From: Termitomyces sp. T153
Taxonomy: Eukaryota > Basidiomycota > Agaricomycetes > Agaricales > Lyophyllaceae
Reading direction: 5' to 3'
Length of the DNA: 64,000 bases
Assembly (NCBI GenBank): GCA_018296165.2
Contig: JACKQL020000006.1
Location: 372,001 to 436,000 of the forward strand
The translations under genes and the position numbers were made by a program. Of this stretch, positions 49,129 through 58,856 are shown piece by piece. The notes beneath the pieces are model-generated. The model worked only from the letters and a program-made list of their open reading frames with translations. It was not told the DNA's origin and did no database searches. How positions within the stretch are numbered: position 1 is the first letter of the stretch; every line of letters begins with the position of its first letter.

Positions 49129-50716
49129 GGAAATAGGCTTTTGCAAGAAGAAACAGATTATGATGTTGAGGAGTTGAAGAGAAGGGTGGATGAAAACAAG
49201 GCCAGGTTTAATGGTGAACAACTGGGGGCCTTCAATGAAGTTATGGACTCTGTGGACAACAACTTGGGCAAGATGATATTCATTCACAGTGCAGGTGGAT
49301 GTGGCAAAACATTTGTCTGCAACACTTTGGCTTCTGCTGTTTAGTCCAATGGAGATGTAGCATTATGTGTAGCATCATCTGGGATTGCTGCCTGATTGCT
49401 GGAGGGTGGTAGAACTGCACATTCAAGGTTCAAAATCCCCATTCCTGCTCTGGATACATCCATTGCCAATATCAAAAGAGGAACTCAGTTGCCTCAACTC
49501 TTATTCCAGACAAAAGTTGTCATCTGGGATGAAGTCCCAATACACACAAAAATGCCATTGACTCTGTGGATCAAGGGTTCAGAGACATCCTGGAGAAGGA
49601 TGTGCCTTTTGATGGAGTGACTGTGGTGTTTGGAGGAGATTTTAAGCAAACTCTCCCAGTTATCCAGTGAGGACTGAGGCAGCAGATGATTGCTGCTTCA
49701 CTCAAAAGGGGAAGACTTTGGGATCAAATTCAAGTCCACTACTTGGTTCAAAACATGAGATTGGATCAGACTCCTGATAATATTGCTCATGCAGCTTGGT
49801 TATTGGATGTTGGTGCTGGAAAAAACCTTGGGCCTGGAGAAACAGTACAACTTCCAGAAAACATGATCTGTGATGACAATTCTGTCACTGGATTGATCTC
49901 TTCCACTTATCCTCATATTGATCACCATCAGGATGATCAGTATTATCTGGACCATACCATCCTTTCTGGCAAGAACTCTGATGTAGAGGATATTAACTCT
50001 GAAGTTCTGCAGAAATGTCCAGGAGAAGAGAAAATCTTGCAGAGTGCAGACTCTATTATATCTGATGATGGGAATCCTAATGGCCTTGGATTGTATCCAA
50101 TAGAATACCTCAACTCTCTCAGAGCCAGCAGTTTGCCTTTGGCTAAATTGGCTCTGAAGATTGGTGTTCCTGTCATGCTGCTCAAGAGTCTGGATACAAC
50201 CAAAGGACTTTGCAATGGGACAAGAATGATTGTTACCCACATCAGCATCAGAGTTCTCAGATGTAGGATCATCAGTGGGGATGGCAAGTTTGCAGGATCA
50301 ATTGTTTTGATTCCAAGAATCAATATGGATGTCTCTGAAGAAGATTTGCCAATTCCATTGTGCAGGAGACAATTCCCAGTTCAATTGGCCTTTGCTATGA
50401 CAATCAACAAGTCTCAGAGTCAATCAATCAAGCATGTTGGATTGGACCTTTGATCAGGAGTTTTTTCACATGGCCAACTTTATGTTGCACTCTCTTGGTG
50501 CACATCAGGAGATTGTATCAAAGTGATTTTGGACCCAGAAAACACATCAAGAAAGACTGCAAATATTGTCTATCAAGAGATCCTGAATGGTTTACAAATG
50601 TAAGTGTGACTTTTGCTGGATTCAGGCAACAAATTGCTAACTTCTATGAACTTCAGCACCTAATGTATATAGTTGGACCATGTAGTATAGATATTCTCAA
50701 TGGTTTACAAATGTAA
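49129..50716 (+). pseudogene. Helitron Pif1-type helicase region
   Basis: After LLQEETDYD, Walker A is HSAGGCGKT at 49,285-49,311. Beyond a TAG at 49,342 come ALCVASSGIAA, a stop, LLEGGRTAHSRFKIPI, VVIWDEVP (Walker B region), a frame change, and VVFGGDFKQTLPVIQ. A TGA at 49,668 precedes GLRQQMI. Then YPIEYLNSL, LKIGVPVMLLKSLDTTKGLCNGTRMIV, and QLAFAMTINKSQSQSIKHVGLDL. A TGA at 50,451 follows, then [17 protein letters not shown]. The last motif is normally LSRCTS, so an Arg has become Trp. All signature helicase motifs are recognisable but the gene is dead. Confidence 0.9.
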
Positions 50717-50902
50717 GTGTGACCATTTAAAGAATTGCTTGGTTAGTACTAACTTTTATAATTTTCAGCATCTCTAATATATACCAGTGGACATTGTAGT
50801 ATTTTGTTAATAATGTAATATAGATACATGATCGGTTTATACATGAAATCTCAATGTATTGAATTGTAAGAGAAAAGCAACACTTGGTCAACAAGATACA
50901 AA

Positions 50903-51410
50903 GACCTAACTGAACAAAGTGAGGTTGGGTCTGAGACTTAGCATTAAGTTTGAAATACAAGGACCTAACCAAACAAAGTGAGGTTGGGTCTGGGACTTAG
51001 CATTGAGTTAGAAATACAAAGACCTAACTGAACAAAGTGAGGTTGGGTCTGGGACTTAGCATTGAGTTAGAAATACAAGGACCTAACCAAACAAAGTGAG
51101 GTTTGGTCTGGGATTCAGCATTGAGTTAGAAATACAAGGACCTAACTGAACAAAGTGAGGTTGGGTCTGGGATTCAGCATTGACTTAGAAATACAAGAAC
51201 CTAACTGAACAAAGTGAGGTTGGGTCTGGGACTTAGCATTAAGTAGAATATTGAGGACCTAACTGAACAAAGTGAGGTTGGGTCTGGGACTTAGCATTGA
51301 GTAGAATATCGAGGACCTAACTGAACAAAGTGAGGTTGGGTCTGGGACTTGGCATTGAGTAGAGAATCGAGGACCTAACTGAACAAAGTGAGGTTGGGTC
51401 TGGGATGAAG
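50903..51410 (+). repeat. 59-bp minisatellite, nine copies, at the Helitron 3' end
   Basis: GACCTAAC-GAACAAAGTGAGG starts at 50,903, 50,962, 51,021, 51,080, 51,139, 51,198, 51,255, 51,314 and 51,372. The spacing is 57-59 bp. Copies differ by a few substitutions; the last three have a shorter GTAGAATATCGAG variant. It lies between the helicase gene and the terminal hairpin. Confidence 0.95.
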
Positions 51411-51413
51411 CAA

Positions 51414-51451
51414 GAGCTACAGGCCCGTGCCAAAGGCACGGACCGTAGCTC
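51414..51451 (+). other. Helitron 3' terminal hairpin
   Basis: GAGCTAC-A-GG-C-CCGTGCC pairs with GGCACGG-A-CC-GTAGCTC around an AAA loop. Nearly perfect stem of about 17 bp, followed by the last base of the element. Rich in intact CpGs. Confidence 0.85.
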
Positions 51452-51452
51452 G

Positions 51453-51510
51453 TGATACAATATGCGCCGTGGGCGCAACGTGTAAGATATAGGTAACCTC
51501 GCCGGTTACA
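51453..51510 (-). repeat. 5' LTR, outer part (right of the Helitron)
   Basis: TGATACAATATGCGCC... to GGTTACA. 58 bp that align with 33,652-33,709, but with CpGs retained where the left copy has CA or TG. Followed by the target duplication CAAGC. Confidence 0.9.
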
Positions 51511-51780
51511 CAAGCTCAGAAAAGAAATTTTCAGATTCAGACAAGTCTTTGGAGCACCCCAATCCCATACACCAGACCCAGATCCTGTGCTCATTGCAAT
51601 CAACACTGCCAAGATAGCTGAACACTGCTGTCACTGATGTTACCAGTTGACAATCATTTGCTCATGGAAATAAAGATCTCAAAACTTAAAGACTGTCTGA
51701 TGCTCACTCTGGGCCAACTGGATGTTGAAAAATTCCAAGAATGGTCTAATGCCTGTCACAGGTCACTGACAAGTATGCTG
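51511..51780 (+). mobile_element. Right flank of the older retroelement, truncated
   Basis: CpG-free sequence continuing the ORF interrupted at 33,495. A frame with SKLKDCLMLTLGQLDVEKFQEW is near 51,670-51,740. CpGs return at about 51,790, marking the end of the transposon block. Confidence 0.5.
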
Positions 51781-51997
51781 TTCACGTCAAGCCGCCGTGG
51801 ATGACTAAGCAGCAGCTGCAGGTTGTAATTGCCGAATTAGCACTCGGGCCAACCTCTTTGTCAAGCTCTTCCTCAAGGTATCTCTTCTCGCTCACTCGAG
51901 TTAACATATCTATCCCCTCATTTCTCTGAACACTTCGAGCTCACATAATCTTTCTACCTAGCTCAAAACACCAAACTTTCGGTTTTGAAGTTTGGAC

Positions 51998-54900
51998 ATG
52001 ATACAAATATGTCGAGCAGAAGACGGACATGTTTTCCAGGTGAGTGTTGAATCTTGTCGCTCGTTGACGAATATGCTATATAATATCAGGTTGGTACAAC
52101 TTTACGTGAAATTGAACGGTAAATCCTTCGTTCATTGCCTCGCGACGATCTAACTCATCAACTGTAGGACGAGCGGTCTCGAACTGCTTCTTCAATCTGA
52201 GACGGGCATTGCAAAAGATGCAATTTTATCGTATCTGTCAGATGGCCGACGTCTCACCAATCATAATCTGCGCGAACTCGCTGGTGCGCAAGACCAAGTT
52301 TGAAATTTCCTTTCTATCGTCCCAAACGTGCAACCGACAGCTTGGTTAATCTAGACCATATTTGTCTTCAATCAGAATTACCTCGACTGTGATCCCGAGG
52401 ACATACTACAAGACCTCCATGTAGAGGCGCAGTTACAACTACCGGTAGAAGGTACGCTCCTTGACCGCGATCTGTGTGCCCTTCTGAGGATATAGTAGGT
52501 GATGTCGGAGCCACACCACCAATACGACTATCCCATCTCGCTGCTTCATACCTTCGTACCGCTCAGATCCACCACGATCACATTAATAATGTCGTTCTCT
52601 CGTTACATTATCAACATGAAGCTCTTCGAATAGCATTGTCTAATCTTGATCATAACGTCCTTGCTATTCTAGACACATTTGAGGGTATCACCACTGGATC
52701 TAGACGAGAATTGGACAAACAAGCTGTCTTGCTTGCTGGAGTTGCAGCTGATCTCGACCTAATAAGGCACGTTCGTATACACAACGAGTTCCTCTCTCCC
52801 GCAGTCCGGAAAGCAATTGAAGCTGGAGAGAAGTCACGTACCCTTGGTGATTATGTTTCCAATGTCAAGATGAAGCAAGTCGCGGATACTTGTGCTCGCA
52901 CACATGGTCGGTTTAGTATTTTTGGAGGGATATAAACTGAGATCCAAGCAGGAGACCTCCGGCTGAGATTCAATCAGGCAGAAGCAGCCATAAAAGATTT
53001 GACGGAAGGGACAAACGACGTTCGATCAGCTGTAACAACCACAAAGTGGGATGATCTATGTGTCTGTCCGGATCACTGTTAACTCACACATTTTCAAGGT
53101 TAGTCGATGACGCGGAAGCGTGTCTTCGACGATCACGGGAACATCTTGGCCAAATTTCTACTTGTGTTGCAACACTGGATCGTGCGTGTTTGCGTTGCGA
53201 ACATCGTCTTCACATCTGATCTTAGAATAGGACCTGTGACGGATCAAGATAGGTTTCTTCATGGTAAGTGCACAAGACTACCTTCGAATTGTACTCAACG
53301 CGTTTCAGATCTTCGTCATCATGATTCTTCCCATCGAGAAGAAGTGCAGTTCATTGCAGAAACCAAGGTATCTACCTTTGCTTTACTGATAATCGAACCT
53401 TTTATTGACTTCATAGTCTAGAATGCCTTCACTCGTCATTGCATCCTTGCACTTCAACAAATTAGTGTACTCAATAACAACATGGTGCAGATTCCTCCGA
53501 CACTGACAGCCCTCCAAACCAGTTTCAGGGGCAAGAATAGTTTTTCTCATATTCAGCGGCTACACAACATGTTATATGCGTACGGTGCTACGGTAATTGA
53601 AATCGTGCGAAGAAAAGAATTTTGTGAGTGTCAATAGTCGGTCGACCGCGCCACATTGACAAATTGACCCCTCATCGACAGCTCAGTTCTTTTACCAACG
53701 ATCCCAAAGTATTCTCGAAGTCATGGCCAAACTGTCGTACGTGCCTTCTTCATTTGCAACCTCCCGGAAACATCATAATCAGACCGTTTCATATAGCGCT
53801 TCTGAACGAAAGCGACGTCAGATTTACCGTGGGGAACTTCATGGACAGCTGCCTTTTGAGACACGTGGTATGGATGACCCTGTTCCTACGATCGATTTTT
53901 CCCCGTCCGGCAATCTAGCTTCATCCTATTCTCTACATCGAGAAGACGTCAATGGTAATAGGAACAGTGCCAGCCCCTCTGAACACTATTGACTCGAGGA
54001 AACCCAGATCTTCTCCGAGTCTTCGATGACCTCGACCAGTATGCCCAAACGAGCAGCGATGATGCTGCACTTGGAGCTGTGCGGGAATGCCGTGCTGCAC
54101 TGGACAAGCTCGTTGCGAAAATGGACGGTCTGGAAGTAGGGTTTGATCGCATTGCTGAGCGTTCGTGTGAGTCAAAATATGAAAATAGTCAAGTTGCCTT
54201 CGCTAAAGAAGCGAACATTATTATTTCAGTGCTCTCCGCTTCCCGGATATTGGTTTCTCGGCGCCGATGTTAGTTACTACCGTACTGTCTCAAGTCCATG
54301 GGCTGACGTCTCCTAGCTGCTGAAGCGGACCAACAGGCGTATCAGGATGTTGTTGATCAACTCCAAGCTGCTCATGACCTCAATACCCATCGAGAAGCAG
54401 CGTTCCAGGAGGAACGTCAAGAACTTCGGTCGGATATCCAGAAATTGAAAGGTCAACTACAAGAGACTACATCTATATCCTCGGCAGAACAGGAGCGTTC
54501 GGATCGTCTGGAGCGCGAGTTCCACCAAGTCAAAGCCCAATTGGAGGCTGAAATCACTTCTCGGAGAATTGTGGAACAGCGCAACACAGAGCTGCAAGCT
54601 GATGTCGAGAAACTACGTACAGAGCTAGCTCATGCTTTGGCCGACGCAACTGATCAGTCACGCGTTGCGGAGAGCTTGCGCCAAGAGTTATCCCAGGTGC
54701 ACGCTGATTTTGAGGATGTCAAAGCACTTGAGGCTCGGAATGCGGAGAAGGTCAATCACCTTCTTGAGGAGCAGGCTATCAATCTACAGAAACTAGAAGA
54801 CGCTCGTGCTCGTGGAGAGGACCTGGAGGCCCAGATTCAGTCGCTTCGCTCAGAGAGTGAAGAAGTTCACACCGCTCTCAAAGACTCCCAGGAGGAGAAA

Positions 54901-56841
54901 GAGCGTCTCCTTCGTGCACAAGCTTCTGAACACGAACGTATCATGCGGGATCATCTTGCTGAGGCTGATGGGGACCGCGCTGTTCTGGAGCGGCAGTTTT
55001 TTGAATTGAAAGCTGTCCAGGAGTATACCGATGGTCAATTGAAGGACCTCCGGGCCGATTTGGAGATCGTTAATTCCGATGCTGTTGGTCTTCGAGAGGA
55101 GCTTCAGCGCGTGGAGCACGAACTTCGGGAAGCTCGTCATGTCGAGCGACTTTTACGCGACGATCTCAAAACAGGGCGAGCCTCTCAATCTGACTTCGAA
55201 CAACGTCTCGAGGAGGGTAATCGATTGATTGCACAAATTTTGGACGTCGCGATCAGCTTCCTAAACTCACACATCAAGGCTCTACACTCCGCACAGCTCA
55301 TGGTTGCTCATCCTCCGACTTCCAAGCAATCAGCCAACCTTGCCGATTCTATATTCTCTAACGGCGTGCGCCATAGCATCATTGTACAACCTGATGAACC
55401 TTCCCCCATCGATCCTTCCGACCCCGCATCAGCGCTCGAATCATTGCGAGCATTCGATCACGATCATTTCCTAGAAGCCATTGCGAAGCCTGGGTCGACC
55501 ATCCGCAAGTGGCAGAAGCAGTGCAAAGAATACAGAGAACGAGCAAAGGGTAAGATATCTTTCCGAAACTTTGCAAAAGGTGACTTGGCGCTGTTCCTTC
55601 CAACGCGAAACTCGGTATCCAAACCGTGGGCCGCGTTCAACGGTGTGTTTCTATCGATTGTGGGATAAGAGACTGAGATCCGAGGTTTATACCTTTTCTG
55701 CCAACAGTGTCTTTTCCGCATTACTTCCTTCAGGCAACTGGTCATCTAGCTGAACAACTAAAGACTCGAGAATGGATTGTTGCAAGGATAACTTCAATAA
55801 CGGAGCGCGTTGTGGACCCTCAGGTATGTTACTTCTTCAAACAACTGTTTAACATCAGAGTCTTATCTGAAGATCTATCTATGAAAGGATCCGAACAGCA
55901 ATCCATATGGGTTGGGCGAAGGTGTCAAGTATTATATGCTTGAGGTCGAAGACTGGACACAACCCAGCCACAACAAAAGAAGAGTATCTTCTAGAAAACT
56001 CTTGAGTGACAAAGAATCAAAGGATGTCGTCATCTCGAGCAACTCCCCAGCGCTTCCTCCCGGTCCGCCGGACACTGAAGTTGAAGAATCATTCCCGGTC
56101 ACGCATCCTCCTAATTCAGCGCTCTTTCCAGTCAGAACTCGTGCAAACTCGTCACCAACCGCGCGACCCTCCTCCTTATCTCGACTTCTTGCGCAAGCGG
56201 CGTCAGATAACCAATTGGAGCCCCTACCACAATCTCCGAGAAGAACACCATCCCCGACACTACCACTGCCTGACCCATCATCAACCCACCAGGTAGGGTC
56301 GATGTCTCAGCACTTTCCTAATGCCCCATCCCCAATACGACCGGGTTCACGAGCGTCCCGTATGTCTACAACATCAAAATTCTCAAGCCGTATGCCTACA
56401 TTAGGAAATGTTGGTGCCTCATCAATATCGAAGGCGGCCCCGACGACAGCACTATCTGACCAACCTGTATTATCATCCTCTCCTACGTCAAGTTCATTCG
56501 ATGGGAATCCTTTTGGTCTTACCGCCACGCCGTCTCCCGAAGGCTCCATATCCGAGGGTATGGCAAATGCGCTTTTCAATAGGCGAAGGACGATGTCATA
56601 TTCTAAAGCATCTCCCCTCGCCGCCACCAAATCTGTTGCTCAAAATAGCGCCAGGCAAACAGCGCGAACTTCATTGACTGCGTCGAACACGTTGGTAAAT
56701 TTGGCCAGTACGCTCAGGAGGAAGAAAGTCAAGACGGAAGAAGTAGAGCAACTTCCATCCATGACCGATAACAAAGGATATGCCGACACCCACATTGCTT
56801 CCGAGGCTTCGGCGAGCATCTCACTTTTGAAACGGTCCTGA
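51998..56841 (+). CDS. ATG11: Autophagy-related protein 11 (scaffold of selective autophagy)
   Basis: Multi-exon gene. Exon 1 (51,998-52,039) reads MIQICRAEDGHVFQ, then VGTTLREIER, SGLELLLQSETGI.., LSDGRRLTNHNLRELAG and FNQNYLDCDPEDILQDL, the N-terminal ubiquitin-like region of the family. A helical domain follows (LRTAQIHHDHINNVVLSLHYQHEALRIALSNLD, near 52,540-52,660). A long coiled coil occupies 54,345-55,230. The conserved ATG11 C-terminal domain is near 55,550-55,960: ISFRNFAKGDLALFLPTRN, WAAFN, REWIVARITSITERVVD and GLGEGVKYYMLEVEDW. The remaining tail is Ser/Pro-rich and probably disordered. ATG11 links cargo receptors to the phagophore machinery. The start codon is only about 210 bp from the transposon nest. 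Some middle exons (53.0-54.3 kb) are not resolved exactly. Confidence 0.85.
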
Positions 56842-58781
56842 TGCTATGTAGTAGACATTAATTACTCTTGTATCTCACTATGCTATAACTCAACTTGTAA
56901 AATACAGACATGAAACTATAGACAGTTTTTGCGGAAGTAGGATTGGGACGCCAGGGGGCCACCTTGCGGACGGTGTACCCCACACAATTCCACATGGGTA
57001 TCATCCATAGCCCCTCACGCGGGCTTTAGGACATCTCTGCAAATCTGTGCCTTCACCTTGCAATGACACAAGAAGGCAACGAGAACCATAGTCTCTACGG
57101 TCTGCTTCCCAATTTAGGCCTCTTCCCGTGAGAGTCTGAGAAATTCCCAGCACCTTTTAAGGGGCTTGCGCTCGATATTTTGTAATCAGCCCAGTTGCCC
57201 TCTTGTATCGCGCCCATGGTTGACCGTGTCTTTCACATCGCGTACGTGCACTGCTTGTTCTTACTTATTACAAAGTCACCTTTGTCCTTTATTCTCATAT
57301 AATGCATCTTCATCCCATTCGTGATCATGCAAAGCAGAAAACAAGTCGGAAAGGACGTGCTCTCGATTCGCGAAACTGTACACCTGGGCTGCACTCAGGA
57401 CCAACATTTACTCAACACTTCAATATAAACTGCCTTCCAACGTCCTTTTTCTTGAATTGGACATGTTTTTCGTCGAGGATTTATCTGATTGTGACTATAC
57501 AGCAGGAGGATGACGGCAAGTTCTAACTGATACCAAGAAAGCCATTGCTACCTTAGACTTCACGTGGAACAATTTTGACGCATCTAAGGCACAAGCGTCA
57601 CATGCAAGTGAGTTCCAATCATCTGCAAGGAGTTCTCTCATCGCATCAAGCAAAACCATGGCCGGGGCTGTTGATTGAGTATGGCTTATGGGAGGGAGTT
57701 TGAGGTTGCATGACATAACATAACCATTACAATAGTTGAGTTAGGTTCTCTTGTCAGGAAGATGAAATGGTGGGGTCGGCGTCTCAGGTGATGAATGAGC
57801 TACGATGGGACGTGTTGGAGTCGGGTGTTCGGGTTGTCATGTTTTCTTTGTCATGTTTTCTTTGTCATGTTCAGCATGAGTTGGTGACCAAGGGGAACAT
57901 GCCTTTGAATCAGAAAAATAGCAGTGGATAGTATATAAGAACAAGCAGGGCGCATTACACGATGTAAAAGACGCAGTCAAGGATGCGATGACGATATTTG
58001 ATGAAAGAAGAGCACCAGGCTCACGAAGCGCCAAGAAAATGCCGAACAAGGTTGGGAATTTCCCAGACGGCTCAGACCCGTGTGGCTGAGAACATTCTAA
58101 TCATTAATCATTACTTAATTCACCCCGTCCGACTCCGGAGCTTTCTGAATCAATTGCCAAGATCAACATTTCCTTTCGGAACCTTTTCCGCGGTCCAGAC
58201 TTCTCTGCATACATTACACACCGCACATTGTGATCATAAGAGATCATAACCATATCCTTGTCTACGGTAAGAACTTGGTTGGAGGACCACTTTCGCATGT
58301 GATGGCACTCCGGGATGACGGATGATGAAGTCCGATAAAGGAGGGGATACTACTGAAGGCAATGCGGGAAATTTTCGGAGGCTACTACAGAGGTACGCGT
58401 GGTGCATTTTCGGTAAATAATCCTGTTTAATCCAAAATCGGGCACTGATTTGAGGCCTGAGGACCTGCAGGGACAGTTCGAAAAGTACTCACGTTTCCTG
58501 ATACCCATACTTAATGCCGATATGAAATCCTGAGAAATCTTACATCCCTAGGGAAATGCGTAAATACTCAACGAAAAACGGGCTAAATATGCAAACGATG
58601 GAAACCACAAAATTATCTGCTCCTCATGTAGAAGCTCTCCATGAACCAGCTCATCAACGCTTCTGATACCCCGGATTGGAAATGATCCGTCGGTCATAAC
58701 TAGAGTTCGGCGTACCTCTGGAGAAACACGCCGGGTCATCTGAATATGTATCGTCCACAAACTGTTATGTACCGATACTCC
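56842..58781. other. Intergenic, no supported gene
   Basis: Only short ORFs. A 17-bp unit (GTCATGTTTTCTTT..) is repeated about two and a half times at 57,836-57,872. The right end is the promoter of the sugar transporter. Confidence 0.5.
57836..57872 (+). repeat. Short tandem repeat
   Basis: TGTCATGTTTTCTTTG unit repeated, with a third partial copy TGTCATGTTCAG. Confidence 0.8.
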
Positions 58782-58788
58782 TATAAAA
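58782..58788 (+). promoter_or_regulatory. TATA box of the sugar transporter
   Basis: TATAAAA 75 bp upstream of the start codon, followed by a C/T-rich leader typical of strongly expressed fungal genes. Confidence 0.6.
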
Positions 58789-58856
58789 CCGTCGGCTTCT
58801 CGACCATACTTCTCAGCCGTTTTCTTCTCATCCTCAACTAGTATTCGGTTTCAACA

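Larger units (their letters stand above)
44409..51452 (+). mobile_element. Helitron (autonomous type, decayed), 7,044 bp
   Basis: Begins TCTATCTATATATTA and ends with a large hairpin then CTCG, close to the canonical 5'-TC...CTRR-3' ends. It sits exactly between A and T of the host LTR (GTAATTA / TGATACAAT), with no target duplication. Removing it restores the LTR seen at 33,496-33,709. Inside are a Rep (HUH) region and a Pif1-type helicase on the plus strand, an internal 102-bp repeat and a 59-bp minisatellite before the 3' hairpin. Coding frames carry several stops. Confidence 0.92.
33496..51510 (-). mobile_element. Ty3/gypsy chromovirus-type LTR retrotransposon, interrupted by a Helitron
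   Basis: The minus-strand element is bounded by LTRs that start TGTAGC / TATAGC and end TTACA, and is flanked by the 5-bp target duplication CAAGC at 33,491-33,495 and 51,511-51,515. In element order the internal region reads gag, reverse transcriptase, RNase H, integrase with zinc-binding domain, chromodomain-like segment, then about 4 kb of additional ORFs before the 3' LTR. The internal region (33,710-44,251, about 10.5 kb) is long for this group. Every ORF is broken. The 5' LTR is split by the Helitron at 44,409-51,452. I could not recognise a primer-binding site. Confidence 0.9.
26910..51780. repeat. CpG-depleted nest of decayed transposons
   Basis: From about 26.9 kb to 51.8 kb CG dinucleotides almost vanish while TG and CA are abundant. 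Both flanks have ordinary CpG content. The block holds at least three elements inserted one into another and no intact gene. The limits are judged by eye from where CpGs stop and resume. Confidence 0.85.

Noticed and set aside
51414..51510. Reading the hairpin plus TGATACAAT...TTACA as a separate small solo LTR
   Set aside because: The junctions with the split LTR are exact (GTAATTA + TGATACAAT), and the CAAGC duplication pairs with 33,491. The Helitron-in-LTR reading explains everything with fewer events.
26910..51780. Classical Neurospora-type RIP (C to T mainly at CpA)
   Set aside because: CpA and TpG are abundant, and the LTR comparison shows CG as the mutated dinucleotide, so CpA-directed RIP does not fit.
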